Shown here piece after piece: positions 23,879 to 37,086 of a DNA stretch of 64,000 bases (position 1 is the stretch's first letter; the number at the start of each line of letters is the position of its first letter). The DNA is from Oscarella lobularis (lineage: Eukaryota; Porifera; Homoscleromorpha; Homosclerophorida; Oscarellidae), in assembly GCF_947507565.1 (NCBI RefSeq), contig NC_089175.1, positions 6,251,733 through 6,315,732 of the forward strand, in the 5' to 3' direction. The notes below the pieces were generated by a model. It was given only the letters and a program-made list of their open reading frames with translations, was not told the origin of the DNA and did no database searches. The position numbers were made by a program, and so were the translations under genes.

Positions 23879-26181
23879 TTAGCACATACAATCAATTTCA
23901 CATTCATACCTTCTTTCTGAAAAAATTGACGTATCACCACCGGATGAAGCATAAAGGGCGCGTGGATCGACGTCACTTGAACGATTCCCATCAGCTGTAA
24001 CAGCTGAATCCAATGCAACGTTGCTGCCAATCTGAGGTGCGGAGCCAAGATTTTCTGAAAAAGACCAAACTCCATCAGCTACGGTTTGAATAACCCTCTT
24101 TTCAGTTTTCTAGCAAGGTCCCAAGTTCCGGAACTACGGCTCGAATAATCAGAAAATCATTTAGGTTTCGATACTGTGCGTGTGCGTGCCCCACAAAACA
24201 CACCAGGCACGGTCGATGAGCTAGGAGAAATGACAGCTTCGGTTTGAGAATCGTCTGAACACTGAACAGGAGCCGAACGTTTCTCATCAGCAATTACACC
24301 CAACTCCTTCAATCCTAGACACAAACACAATCGAACCTCGCATCAACAGTATCAATCTATTTCAAGCAATACTTTTCTTGACGGCACGACACGCTGTCTT
24401 GATTCCCATTTGGATCCCAGTCTCGCGGCTCAGAACTAAAGGTGGCACGTACTTTCCACGGTGAATGTTTCATTGAAATCGTCCTTATTGACGCCGTACA
24501 GTAGGGGAAAGACGCGTTGGCTGCCCTTATTGGCGAACTTCGTGAAGAGAACGTCGAGAACGGTGTCGGCGTGTTTGACGCCGGTGTCTGTTCCGTCGGT
24601 CGTTTGTGAAGCCGAAGTGAGGAAGCTCGGCGTGACCAGCCAAACGCAGCAGTCCACCGATTTCATCAGCGTAGTCCTTTCCGTTGATCCCCAGTCCAAT
24701 TCGGAGTAAGGAGTCACTTCTGCGAAGAGTTTGAGCTGCTTGCGTAGATAGAATTCCGCCCCTGCCGGATCGTCCTCGTTGTCTGCGACGCTGTGCAGTA
24801 GGAGAACTTTTGTTCTTCCTGTTTAAAGTCGCTTTCGAGTCGTTCGGCAGTAGCTTTACCTGCCATCGTGGAAACACTGGAAAGTTGTCGGTAGAAGTTC
24901 CCGAATGTGAAATGTATACAGAGGCATCTCACGGCCGAGACAGAACTCGCCGAATCAAGCTAGTTGATAGAAATAACGTTCATTTCACAAAACGTAATAA
25001 TGTCTGTCGTTTTGCCACTCGCTGCTATGCAGTGAGACAGCGGAAAGTCGACATCCGTGCAGGTGTCCAGATAATTGCAAATCCACAGCAAATTGTTGTT
25101 GCATCTAAGAGGATAGTTTCCACGAGACAAATATCTGCACAAGAACGATTATGCATATCCAGACAAATTGCGCACAGAAAAACGACTGACACTGTCACTC
25201 TTTTCCCTGATGTCTTGGCATTTTCACAAGCTCCGCTTATTCCGGAGAAAATGTCAATGGATTGTAATTGACAAAAGTTAAGATTTCTAAAAATGGGATT
25301 TGAGTTACTAATTAACAGCCAAATATGTTGCAAGCAAAACAGCAGATGCTCACATAAAAATAAGATCTCCACTGTTGACTTCAAGACTAAATTGCCCCAA
25401 GAATATGAGTTCTTCATTCTCTGACAAGTCCCTAGAAAATTGGTACGTACCACAGTGCATGGAGAGAAAGGACCAGTACCGTACAAGTATCGAAGACGTC
25501 GCATTGTTGAAAACCTTTTGATTCCCAAGCCACTGGGGCTAATTGAATTGTTCCTAAACTCTCTATCGTAAACGAAGCGCAAAATAATCAATCACGGTCA
25601 GCCTTGAAGTAGAACCAACACGCTTGTTAATTCAACACAACTAGAAATTCCTGAAGGAATCTCTTTCAGTCCATTGCTTTGCATTGACCTAAACCGTTTA
25701 ATAATAATTTTATAAAGAAACACTGTGAGCCTAAATCTTTTTTAAAAGTCTCACAGAACAGAAAGTAAAGGAATTTTGCAGACATCCGAAAAGTAAGAGA
25801 TACTCAATATCTCGTTATTCTCGATGATTCTACAGAACATTGTTTCAAGTCAGCATACCGGTATGCTTGACAGGTACACATACAAGTTAGTCAATGCTCT
25901 GAGGTAAGAAAGTGGGGTCACCGAAAAATCGATATCTCCCAAGAAGCTGTCGCGAATGACTCTACAACAACATAGTTAAATTGCAAATTAGTATTAAAAT
26001 TGAGAGCTTACAGAATCCGAAAGTTTTCTATTAAGCTATCATTCACAAACGATCGAAAATCAGGAACCTTGGTAAGCTGACTGCAGAAGATTTGGCCGTA
26101 ATCTTCGTTCATAGAGCATCCTCCCAATGATCGTGCGGTGTAGCACGACAAAACGACTACAAAAAGAGCGATCTTTGTCAT
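23879..26181 (-). CDS. LRR plus TIR-like receptor gene (block B copy, better preserved)
   Basis: Start at 26181: signal peptide MTKIALFVVVLSCYTARSLG, then GQIFCSQLTKVPDF typical of an LRR N-terminal region. Short LRR exons follow (KEIPSGISSCVELTSV; EFRNNSISPSGLGIKRFSTM; DLSENEELIFLGQFSL; LNFCQLQSIDIFSGISG) and an LRR C-terminal cap near 25,140-24,990 (CRYLSRGNYPLRCNNNLLWI). After a putative acceptor TTTAAACAG (about 24,824) comes a TIR-like domain: KVLLLHSVADNEDDPAGAEF, YLRKQLKLFAEVTPYSELDW, CCVWLVTPSFLTSAS, DTVLDVLFTKFANK, RVFPLLYGVNKDDFNETF. A last exon near 24,025-23,879 is a disordered Ser/Asp-rich tail (ENLGSAPQIGSNVALDSAV; SSDVDPRALYASSGGDTSIF). I could not find a clear membrane segment between cap and TIR, so this may be a Toll-like receptor with an unresolved exon or two adjacent genes. 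Confidence 0.5.
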
Positions 26182-26335
26182 GAAGGAATCACATGAGCAC
26201 TTTTTCTAGCACGTGAGCGTGGTAGACTACATTTAGTGCACAGGAACAGTACGAACAGTCGAAGACACATAAAAACAAAAACACAGAATAAAAATTTAGG
26301 TGCAGTACTAAAAATTGATTTCATAATTAATTAAA

Positions 26336-27824
26336 TTATTTACTGGCATTGTCTCTACTGCCGTAATCGCTAATAATTTTGTTATGATACACAATTGAAC
26401 TCGTTTCTGAAGCTCGCCTTGTTTTCCATATCCAAAAAAGGAATGGTATTAACGCTATTAGTATTAGAACACCCAGCGAAATACCTATACCTAACCCTAA
26501 CTGTAATCCAAGGTCTACGTAAAAGATAAGATGTAACATCATGCATGATAGTGTGTATAAACTACTTACTTTTACTGCAGTTGTCATTTTTGCAATAATC
26601 TGAGACTGCCTTGCTATCACTTGAGCACACAAAGCCGTTTGATTGCACACATGAACCAATGTAATCACAAATCCAAAACAAACTGCAGTCGCAGAAAATA
26701 TTATTCCCGACCGACAGACAACTACCAACAGAGAGAAATGTTACTATAATTGAGCATATTTATACGTGCATTACAATGATGGCGGCGAGGAAATATCTGC
26801 GTGACATACGTCACTGATGCCCGAATCAGAGTCAATTCGCCGAATTCCATTGTTTTCCAAATTCCTATATGCATGTAAAAGGGTAAATAATTTGGAAAAT
26901 TGGTTTAACCTACACAGCCTTAAGAACCCCACTACCAAACTTCAGAGATTCCGCAGGAATAATTGACAAATTTCGATTTTCCGACAAGTCTCTGTTGGAC
27001 TACCGGTTTATAATAATTACGCTCATTAGATTCTGTCTTACAAGTACGCAAGGCGTCCCATGTGAGCAAACTTGTTCAATCCCAAACCGGATGAAGAAAT
27101 GTCGTTGGCACCAAGACAGCTGTAACGTAGAGAGTCTGCATCACTCTGCATTAACGCGACGTTAGTTTTACATTTCAGAGAAGAAAGTACAATGTTCCAA
27201 GCCACTTGGTACAGAAGTCAGTCTGTTTCTTTGCAGGTCTCTACAAAAATAGGCCACGCGTCAAAGGCAAACCGAACCGCGCTTATAACTACGTACAGAC
27301 GATCCAGACTTCGTCGACCGCTTTTACACAAGTCATAGAACACGTCAGGAGCGATGTTTGTCACGCCACTGCTTGTGATCTCTCTAAATATGAAGATATA
27401 CGTAGGCGTTGGCCATTTCCTATCTATCTTCCGCGGTGTACGCACAAAGTTCCCAACTGCGTTAGTGGTAAAAAGGAAGCCGACGATGTGATACGATTTA
27501 TCTGACTGTTCGTGATTCGCCTAGATACAGAGACAAGAAGAATGCATTCGATCTATATTTAGATATGATGACTTTTCCTCACAGGGTTTTGTACGAGGAA
27601 GGATTGGCCAGTTCCTCGAAATTCGGCACATAGGTCAAGTTCGTGCAATAAATCGAGGCCAATTTCACGCTGCAATTGCAGTTCGCCAGCTCAGGGCAGT
27701 CGTCGACTTCCATCGTCCAATAAACAGCGCTGGCTGAGCACACTTCGACTCCCGATGACCAGCAAGAATTGAGACATTGAGCGGTCTGCGTGAGAAATGC
27801 AAGAACAAGAAAGAACAGCACCAT
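26336..27824 (-). CDS. LRR single-pass membrane receptor (block B copy)
   Basis: Counterpart of 6140-7633. Start at 27824: signal peptide MVLFFLVLAFLTQTAQC, LRR N-terminal cap (CPELANCNCSVKLASIYCTN), LRR exons (ITSSGVTNIAPDVFYDLCKS; DLSENRNLSIIPAESLKFGS; NLENNGIRRIDSDSGIS), C-terminal cap (NIFCDCSLFWICDYIGSC), membrane segment (LGIGISLGVLILIALIPFLF) and a short tail ending YGSRDNASK. The extracellular part is nearly the same as in block A, but the membrane segment and tail differ strongly. The tails are therefore either under relaxed constraint or evolving quickly. No lesion noticed in the exons I could read. Confidence 0.6.
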
Positions 27825-28119
27825 CGTTTAGTGTTGATTATGCGCACACGTAAGCTCGGCAGCACCTGATGTCGCCTGATGCCGGCCTTCGCCCACGCAA
27901 CGGCTGATGATAAGATGATAAGAGCACGACTATGAAAATAAACTGATGATATCGAACTCATACACACACAATTCAAGTAGCATTTACCCAAACGCCTACA
28001 TGAATATGTAAAATCCTGCTCGTCGAATTTAGAAACAAGAAGAGAGCTCAGCTAAAAAACTGTACTTCTAACTTACTTGGGTGCTCCTCATACCAATTTC
28101 AATCATGGACCTACCAAAC

Positions 28120-31100
28120 TTATTTGAGCCTCTTTCTCGCCATGTCAGAGCCCAGTCTCAACGCCTTCAAAAGATTCTCGCTATTCGGCATTCCTCGACC
28201 AGCTATGTCTGTGACAACCACGAGATGTTAGCGTGCATACAAGCCAGCTTACCAAAAGCGGTTCCGTGATCAACCGACGTTCTTATGATGGGAAGACCCA
28301 ACGTCACATTGACCGTGTCTTCAAAACCGATCAGCTTAGCCGGAATGTGACCCTGATCGTGATACATAGCCACCTGCGAGAAACGTCAATAATTTAAACG
28401 CTAATTCTCCCCCCTAGCCAGCCTTCTTTTACCACAACATCGTAGTCCCCTCGGACGACTTTGCCAAATAGGGTATCAGCCGGAAATGACCCGGTAACAT
28501 TCCATCCCTTGGCGCGACACTCGGCGACAGCCGGCTCAATCACTCTCGGCTCTTCGTCACCGAAAAGACGACCGTCTCTCGCGTGCGGATTGAGACCGAC
28601 GACGGCTATCTTAGGATCAGCCACGTCACTGTCAACAAAGAAGTCATGAGCCAGCTCGATCGTCTCAATAATTCTTTCTTTGGTGAGCTTCGTGGGCACG
28701 TCTTTGTAGCTGCAATGACCCGTTGCATGAACTACCTAAGAAAAAAACCTCACATAGCAGCACCAAGACTGATCTTGCTCCGTCACGTTGTACCTTAAAG
28801 TTACCAGAAGCAAGCATTAGTCGCGACGTCTTAGCACCCGAGTACTTTGCCTATGTAGGTTCAGGCTACTACATAAGTGACTGTATATAACTAATTAGGG
28901 CTTACCAGTAGTTCCGTGTGATCAGCAAACTTGTATCCCTCTAGATTCATTGTCTCCTTATTCAAGGGTGCGGTCACTATAGCGTCGACGACGCCGGCCA
29001 TGGCCAGTTGCACGGCAAATATGACCCATTCTGCAGCAAAGCGACCATTAGACAGAGAACGTTAGAATTTAATTAAATTGGGGCTTTTCTCTCTTTACTT
29101 CTCCTAGCGTGAACGTCGTCTCTCCTTCAACCTGAAGTGGATTCCACGCGAGAACTGACGACTTGTTCTCTGGCCAATTCAATCGCGGCCACTTCTTTCC
29201 GTCTTTTTCGTACGTCTCTGCGACGACGATCGTAATCCTCGGATAGTCCACTGCAGAACGTTGTGGCCTTTTTCAGCGAGTCCGGATCGCCCAGGACGAG
29301 AATGCGACACCAGTGCGAGACGCGAGGCAACGCTAAGGCCTTGACTATGATCTCTGGTCCGATTCCGCACGGATCGCCCATCGTCAGTGCAACGACAGGC
29401 TTTGACGAAAGCTGATGGTCTCTCAGCACAGATATTGACGTAGACAAGAACGATTCCTAGCAGTCCCCCAGGTTTAATGACAACGGGAAAAGAATCCAAT
29501 TCACCTCTTCAGAAAAGTTATTGGCTAATAATCTGTGCTAGCAACTTGACCTCTCACTTACCCTGTCACTCGACAAAGAGCTGCGTATGGTTCAATGTAC
29601 TCTTCAAAACGAAGCAAGTCGACTGAGAGAGATTGCAGCAGAGATGCTGCAGTCGATCCGCCAGTTACAATCAATGCATGAAAACGCATTGATAACTGGT
29701 CGTCTCTGTACAGTTTCTCTGCATGCCTGAAGGTTGAAAAGCATCAAAGACTGTTCTCGCCGCCTGAACTAGAGTGTCCAAAACCTGCATGGCACATAAT
29801 AGAGTGTTTGACGTTTCTCTGATATGCTTCTCAAGTGCACGTACCTCTTCTCTTGTTTCGACTTTCAACAACAGCAAAATAACCGCTGGTTTTTGAGTAC
29901 TGTCTGGAACGTTCAGTAATCCCTATTAAATCTTAATTATGTATGTATGTAATTATATTTGGGGTTTGATTGACCTTCACCGGATCCAATTCCACACTTA
30001 GAACGCTTCTTTCAGTTTTGAGCAGATGACCAATTTGACGTTCAGTAACAGAATGTCGACTTCCCTGTACAATTAATATACTGTTGCTCGACGCCGAACG
30101 AGCAGACGCGTTCTGCGATGATGGTCGTTGCTGCAGAGTAGATGAACGGAGAGAAAACGCTCTAGGAACTTCTCTAGCAAGTCCCTACCAAAAATATATA
30201 GATAAATACTAAACAACGTAACAGCACTCACAGCAGAACCACAAAGGAGGACACTCGTCGAGTTTTCTTGCATCTTGGCTGCAGTCTGCGCAATTGTATA
30301 CAGCTGCTCCTGCGACGTAGCATCACACGCGTAGACCGTCTTCCTCTTTTCGTCAAGTGACTTGGTGACGTAATCGAGGACGGACTAAAGCGAAGTGTGA
30401 GCAGAAGACAAAGAAAGACAACACTTAGTGGAAACCTCCATTCTCTGCATCACTTTCTCTAGTGGAATGTGCTCGATCTTTCATCCAGATTGGCATCCAA
30501 GTAGCTCAAGAACAGAACTCGACTTCACATCAATATTGCAAAGAGATACAGGGACCTACTAGAAAATATTCACAAAAGTCGATGACATTGAACTCCTCTA
30601 GAGTCTCACTCCATTTAGAAGATGATAGCCACCAACGGTAATTCTTCCAGCCTATACACACACACATTTGATTGAATATTTAGAAAATTTATTAGTTAAT
30701 TAATTAAAAGTCATACCTCCGGTAGAGCTGGAGCAAAGAAGCATACGTCAAAATTACGACCGTTCATCAGACACTCCAATTCCTAAAAGTATTTCGACGT
30801 CGACAAGAACAAGACAACGGTATCGTATTTGAACGTACTAGAGCGACGCTGCCTCGCAACGTGGAATCGATCTTCTTGTAGCAGACGTTCGCATCGACGT
30901 TCGACGTGAGTTCGATCGCCTTTCGAAGACGCGCGATCGCTTCCTCTTTGTCGAGAGTCGCGGTGTCGAGAACTAGAGCGTTATTGCACGTCGAATCGAG
31001 CTCCTGGCGTTCATTCGACTGGAGAACGATCTCGGTGCAGAGACCTCGACGAAAGAACTCGGCGCCGGAGTCGGATGCGCCGCTCAGGTCGTCTGCAAAC

Positions 31101-31123
31101 ATCAAAATCGCGCATTGTTTCAT
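28120..31123 (-). pseudogene. DUF1537 kinase-PdxA fusion, block B copy with several frameshifts
   Basis: Same architecture as 7947-10,923, start at 31123 (MKQCAILMFADDLSGASDSG). It keeps the C-terminal PdxA exons that block A has lost: [36 protein letters not shown], and [20 protein letters not shown] ending MARKRLK. Its own lesions are two bases lost near 29,450 after IKPGG, one extra G near 29,240 (TGLSE|ITIVV in A becomes SEDYDRR), and about 17 bases lost near 29,048 that remove the intron acceptor and the MPEAGR start of the next exon. The two copies together show every domain, but neither is fully open as read here. Scattered indels in different places fit independent decay; uncorrected sequence error could explain the single-base ones, but not the 10- and 17-base losses. 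Confidence 0.65.
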
Positions 31124-31340
31124 TTCGGATGTCCGGGGAAGCTCACACACACAACAGAAGCCCGTAAACTGTTTGTAAACTCTAAAATTTCTCTCTTTCT
31201 CTCTCTCTCTAAAGACAAAAGAAGCGACATGCAAAATCTGAACTGGTGCTGAAGTGAAGTGAAACCGGTGTGCAATGACATAAAAAGGTGATCAACATCG
31301 GGCAAAACAAATGGCTGTACAAAAATGTACACATCTTCTT

Positions 31341-34300
31341 CTAAGGGCATTTCGTGTACCTACCACCAACGCCGACGCCACCCTTGACGTCAGGCTCGAG
31401 ATAATCATCCTGAGAGGCCACGGCCAAGCGGCGGCGCATCGTAGGTAGGATTGGCCAGAGAGACAGCACCACCATCTTCCCTTGCCGTCGCCGCGGCAGG
31501 GGGAGCGGCGCTCGCGCCCGTGTCCGTCTCGGCGTTATTCGTGTACGGAATCGTCGCCCTGTAACCCGGATTCGCACGATATCGCCACGCCGTGCCGGAC
31601 ATGTCCTCGTACGCAGGCGACGACGACGACGACGACGGCGGCGGTAGAGGCATGGCGGATCTCGAACCGTCGCCGATGACGTCATAAAAAGGTTCGTCGT
31701 CGATGTTTTTCGTTTTGGCGGCGACGTGTTCTTCGTCGACCGCCACTTGGCACGCCGACATCGACGTCGCCATCGACGACGAATTGTTATTTTGAGTTGG
31801 AGGCGGCGGTACTATGATGATCGATCCCTGCTTCGATCGACGACGCAGGAAGACGAGTAGGACTGTTATGATGAGGAGGAGGAGGAGAATGAATCCGGCA
31901 GCAACTCCGATGTAGAGACCGAGATTTGAACTATTCTTTTCGTCGGTGATGCCTTCATCTAAATGAAAAATGTATTAAATTGCTCTGTTGGGCTCTCTTG
32001 CTTCTACCTCGAGCGCATTCTACTGTATCGACGTCTGAACACACCGTCACTTTCGTCTCGGACGTTGGCGTTGGTTCTGTTGTCGGCGATTTCGTCTCGG
32101 GCGTTTGCGTCGGTTCCTCCGTCTCACAACTGTATGATCCCACCGCATTATTGCACACTTCATCCGAACCGCACGGCGATTCTTCCTGCTCACATTCGTC
32201 GATATCTTAACGAGGGCCGGAGAAGAAACGTATTTATTGCGTCTTGTGCTTTCGTTATTGAACTCACCGCTGCACACGTTTTTTTCTACTTCTTTGTCCC
32301 AGTCCCCGTTTTCAAGACAACTTAGGATTATAGGACTTGTCGGCTGCATACTATATCCGTCTTGACAGGTGATCTGCGCCGTCGTGCCAACCCATCGGCT
32401 ATCATTCGAAAAAGACACTTTCGTCGAACTGGGCAAATAGTCAAGGTGATTGCACTGAATCAGACTGCATGGGTGACCGTCGCCGGCGTTTGTATAGCCG
32501 GGTTTACACGAACACAAGTAACCGCCTGAGGTATTATTGCACAACGTATTGACACCGCAGTCGTTTAGACCTTCTGCACACTCGTCGATGTCTAAAAAAT
32601 TATATATACACATACATACATATACATGTAATAAATTGGTCAACATGACTTGCCTGTATCGCAGAGATCGCCCGTGTATCCGGATTGACACGTGCAGGAG
32701 AAAGAATTTACGAAATCAGAGCAATGCCCATGAAGACAAGGATTCCCTGAACACTCGTCAATATCTTTATAGACAAAAAACAAATTTAACTTATACACTC
32801 ATTGTATTATACGCAATTTCTCACCTGTAGAGCAAAACTGTCCGGCGTAGCCAGACGGACAATTGCACGTAAATCCGTTAGCATGATTGTCACATGTGGC
32901 ACCGTTCAAACAAGGATTGCTTCGACACTGATTCATATCTACGAAATCAATATTCATTTATTGAGTGAGAGAAATCTGAAGCAATAGTCTCTCTCATACC
33001 AACGTTGCAAGTCGATCCGATGAAGTCGGACGGACATGCGCAGCTGAAGCTGTTCGGGAGAACAGAACACGTTCCCCCATTCTGACAAGGATGATCGTTG
33101 CATCCCAACCCACCTGAGCAAAAAAATTTATAATTATAGCAATGGACTAATAGCATCACTAATTCACTTTGGTCGCACAAAGGTCCCAACCAATGCGACT
33201 GGCAAATGCAGTCGTTCCCGTTAGAGCAATCACCGTGTTCTATAAGAAGAAACGAACACCCATGTCAACAGGGAGTGCAAAGACTAATAATGGACGCGCT
33301 CACTGCATCCGCTCTTCTTCACGCACTTCGAACACGTACTGTCTGTCCAACCAGGATCACAACTGGCAAAAGCATCATTACTCAAGAGAACTTCAGCAAA
33401 TCGACAGACGTCTTTACGTGCATTGCCCAGGCTTCGTACAAGAGCCGTGGTCCTTACTACAACCGGTCTTGCAAATAGCTATACGAATAAAAAAAGTAGT
33501 TTTTCTCTCATAAGACGGAAGAAGGATGTCAATATACGAGTTTTGCACTGAGGAGCTCCCGTCCATCCGCTCGTGCATTTCCGCTGGCCCGTCGTACGAT
33601 CGCACGTATAGTGCCCAGTCGCGTCGGAGTCTTGCCGCACGCAGAACACCGAACAGTCGCCGTAGTAATTCGCGTCGCACTGGACGCGCCATTTCAGCGA
33701 GAGCGTCTTGCGGTGCTTTCCCTTTATCGTCAACGAGCTCCACGCGCTCGAGACGCCCGCGTGGGCAATGCCCGGTCGCAAGACGTCGACAAGATCGTCC
33801 CTGTTAATCGAATCGTCGTCCCATATAGTTAATTTTAAACTAAACGAATTCTAAAAAATTCATAAATAAATAAATTTATTAATTAATGAAAGTTTTTCTC
33901 GTGCTTACCTTCCAGGCTCCGCTAAAACCGAACGAAAATGGATTGTCAAGATTATTTTTGAGTGCGTTTTTTCCAGTCGAGAAGGTAACGCTGTCGTCGA
34001 ACTTGCCCGTCGTGCGCGTCCCAATGCACGTATTGTCATTGCTCGGATTATAGTCGCGATAGCAGACGACGACAAAGTTATCGCAGTCGTTGCTACAGCC
34101 CCACGAGAGGAACGAATCGCAACATAGCCCTTTGTAGTCTTTGCTCGCCGAATGTCTGTATTGGTTGAATTGGATTTCCAGCGTGCCGTCGCCCTGCAAA
34201 AAAAGGTCGCGTGACCGCTTTCTTGGAGCCGCGCCAATTTGCGCTCGTGGAATCGCATCCGGTTCTGTATCATCATGCGGTGGTCTGTGTGGCGTAGGGC

Positions 34301-34533
34301 GGATGAGTGGGAGACTCGGAAATAAAGGGGCTTCTGTTTTCAACTTTTCGAGAGCGCTAGATCTACTGCACTGTATGTGGTTTTACGCGATCCACGGGCG
34401 ATCGATCGCGAGGATGGGCGACGTTAGGACTTAGGACGGACTTGGGTGTCCGATTCCGCTGTTCTTCCTTTTGTCTCACCTGCGCGGTGTGGAAGAACGA
34501 CGACAACAGGAGGATCACAGCGACGACAAGCAT
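31341..34533 (-). CDS. Delta-like Notch ligand with Sushi domain (block B copy; tail frameshifted)
   Basis: Orthologous in position to 11,176-14,249. Start at 34533 ([18 protein letters not shown]). MNNL exon near 34,195-33,910 ([38 protein letters not shown]), DSL exon near 33,840-33,530 ([37 protein letters not shown], consensus GW kept), EGF modules including [19 protein letters not shown]-type and [11 protein letters not shown]-type repeats, [13 protein letters not shown] followed by the Sushi module ([19 protein letters not shown]). A Pro/Thr-rich stalk ([20 protein letters not shown]) is longer than in block A. Membrane segment about 31,925-31,840. In the tail a deletion of about 14 bases after [10 protein letters not shown] (about 31,423) shifts the frame to an early stop at 31,405, so the [11 protein letters not shown] and RYTKCP end is lost from the frame. 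The ectodomain looks functional. Confidence 0.8.
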
Positions 34534-34955
34534 TGTCTTTTCCCCGAGCAGCGAAGAAATTTCGAAGAGCAAGCGCCAGATCACGCTCCGTAACCAAGCG
34601 TCGGATGACCCCTAATGAACTTAACGTCGCTACACTCGTTGCTACAAAGTAGCTACGCCAGCTACGCCCATGCGGAAGGCGCGCGTTACTACTGACAATT
34701 CTGGCCAATTCTCTACCACTACACTGGCAGACGTTAATCTGCTGACGCGACCCGGAGTCTCCGCCAGCGGCGACGTTCTTGGCCGACATTTACATCTATA
34801 GTCATAAGAAACGATCAAGCAATAATAATTAGCCTGCTAACGTTACGACCTCTCCAACTTGGCTAACTTGTGGATTGTTAACTACAGGAATGTGCACGAC
34901 AGACTGGCGTGGTTACCAGAGGAACTGCTACGTCATAACTTGACAAACCAGGTAC

Positions 34956-35224
34956 TCCTTGGAAATGGCTCTTTGTGAGGTCGCACGTCCCCCACTTTGA
35001 TCCAGAAGCTCGTCTATCGCGTCGTACGTTCCCTTTTCCGTTCTTTTCGAGCTGTCATGGGCCTCCAACGGGAACGGACGTCGGGGACGAGGGACTCGTC
35101 TAGAACGACGCCTGGATTGACGCCGAGCGCAGAGAGAATCGAAATGGCAACCACTATTAGGCGTAAAGATTCCGTCCGCTTTAGCTGAATCACAGTCGCA
35201 GCGTGAAGGAGCTCGCTCGCCATT
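34956..35224 (-). other. Boundary region of block B with an unrecognised open stretch
   Basis: Beyond the block B edge the minus strand is open from 35,223 to 35,014 (MASELLHAATVIQLKRTES, then LRLIVVAISILSALG, a hydrophobic stretch, then RSRWRPMTARKERK). In another frame it reads GTYDAIDELLDQSGGRATSQ up to the same GTTTGT that ends the MAT2B exon in block A. I do not recognise a family. It may be part of a degraded gene. Confidence 0.25.
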
Positions 35225-35400
35225 CTCTCTTACAGCACGTTAGGTGTGAAGGTAGGTCGTCGTCGAACAGTTCGCCTGTTGTTCGCGTATGGCACGTAGC
35301 GTCATTTGCCGGGTTGTATGCGCTTCACAGCCGCGAAGCAGTCGTTGTGCGGCGAGTGGCGAGCTGGGGCTTCAGAGACGGACGGAGGACACTACGGGTT
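35225..35400 (-). pseudogene. Relic of a Delta-like MNNL exon
   Basis: On the minus strand about 35,320-35,240 reads AYNPANDATCHTRTTGELFD, which lines up with the MNNL exons of the three Delta-like genes ([20 protein letters not shown]). It is preceded by a degraded version of the [11 protein letters not shown] stretch that needs a frame change. No other exon of a fourth ligand was found nearby. It lies between block B and the satellite field. Confidence 0.55.
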
Positions 35401-35640
35401 GGCATTAGTGACGTCATTATCGATATCGCTCAATAACACGTGATCGCTTTAAGTTGTTAGTTGTCAGTGACGTCACGAGAACGTCATCAAAAGGGAGAGA
35501 TTGCGTAGGCGAGCCTAGCAACGGACCAGGTATGGAGACACTGGAGACCCGGAGACACTTGCTCCTATATAGTAGGCGTTCCCAAAATTTTTTGAAAAGG
35601 GACTATCGAGGTTCGTTTATTCGACGAAAACGGCGGTGTA

Positions 35641-37086
35641 ATTAAATCTGCATTAATGCAGAAACAATGCTGCATTGATACAGAACTGATGCAGAATAAA
35701 TGTAGCTTTGATGCAGAATCAATGCTGCATTGATACTGAATCAATGCTGCATTGATGCAGACTCAATGCAGAATGAATTTTTCATTGATGCAGAATCAAT
35801 GCTATCAATGCAGCATCGATTCTGCATTGATTCTGCATCAATGCAGCATCGATTCTGCATCAATGCAGCACTCATTCGGTATCAACGCAGCATTGATTCT
35901 GCATTCTGCATATATGCAGAATCAATGCTGCATTGATTCCGCATCAATTCAGCATTGATTCTGCATTGGTTCTGCATCAATGCAGCATCGATTCTGCATC
36001 AATGCAGCATTGATTCTGCTTTGATTCTGCATCAATGCAGCATTGATTCTGCATCAATGCAGCATTGATTCTGCATCAATTTTGCATTGATTCAGCATCA
36101 ATGCAGCATTGATTCTGCATCAATGCAGCATTCATTCGGCATTGATTCTGCATCAATGCAGCATTCATTCGGCATTGATTCTGCATCAATGCAGCATTGA
36201 TTCTGCATTTTGCATATATGCAGAATCAATGCTGCATTAATGCAGAAACAATGCTGCATTGATACAGAACTGATGCAGAATCAATGTAGCTTTGATGCAG
36301 AATCAATGCTGCATTGATGCTGAATCAATGCTGCATTGATGCAGACTCAATGCAGAATGAATTTTTCATTGATGCAGAATCAATGCTATCAATGCAGCAT
36401 TGATTCTGCATTGATTCTACATCAATGCAGCATCGATTCCGCATCAATGCAGCATCGATTCTGCATTAATGCAGAATTTGTTCTCAATCAATGCAGCACT
36501 GATTCTGCATTGATTCTGCATCGTTTATGCATCAATGCAGCATTGATTCTGCATCAATGAAGCATTCATTCGGTATCAATGCAGCATTGATTCGGTATCA
36601 ATGCAGCATCGATTCTGCATCAATGCAGCATCGATTCTGCATTAATGCAGAATTTGTTCTTAATCAATGCAGCACTGATTCTGCATTGATTCTGCATCGT
36701 TTATGCATCAATGGAGCATTGATTCTGCATCAATGCAGCATTCATTCGGTATCAATGCAGCATTGATTCTGCATTCTGCATATATGCAGAATCAATGCTG
36801 CATTGATTCCGCATCAATTCAGCATTGATTCTGCATTGGTTCTGCATCAATGCAGCATCGATTTTGCATCAATGCAGCATCGATTCTGCATTAATGCAGC
36901 ATTGATTTTGCATGGATTCTACATCGATTCTGCATTAATGCAGAATTTGTTCTCAATCAATGCAGCACTGATTCTGCATTGATTCTGCATCGTTTATGCA
37001 TCAATGCAGCATTGATTCTGCATTCTGCATATATGCAGAATTAATGCTGCATTGATGCAGAATCAATGCTACATTAATGCAAAATC
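35641..37086. repeat. Near-palindromic TGCATTGATTCTGCA satellite, first array
   Basis: Head-to-tail and inverted copies of a motif close to GCATTGATTCTGCATCAATG. The motif and its complement differ little, and orientation flips several times, for example around ATTCTGCATATATGCAGAAT at 36,208-36,226. Almost the same sequence recurs at about 54,380-55,850 with a constant offset of 18,743. Confidence 0.95.
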
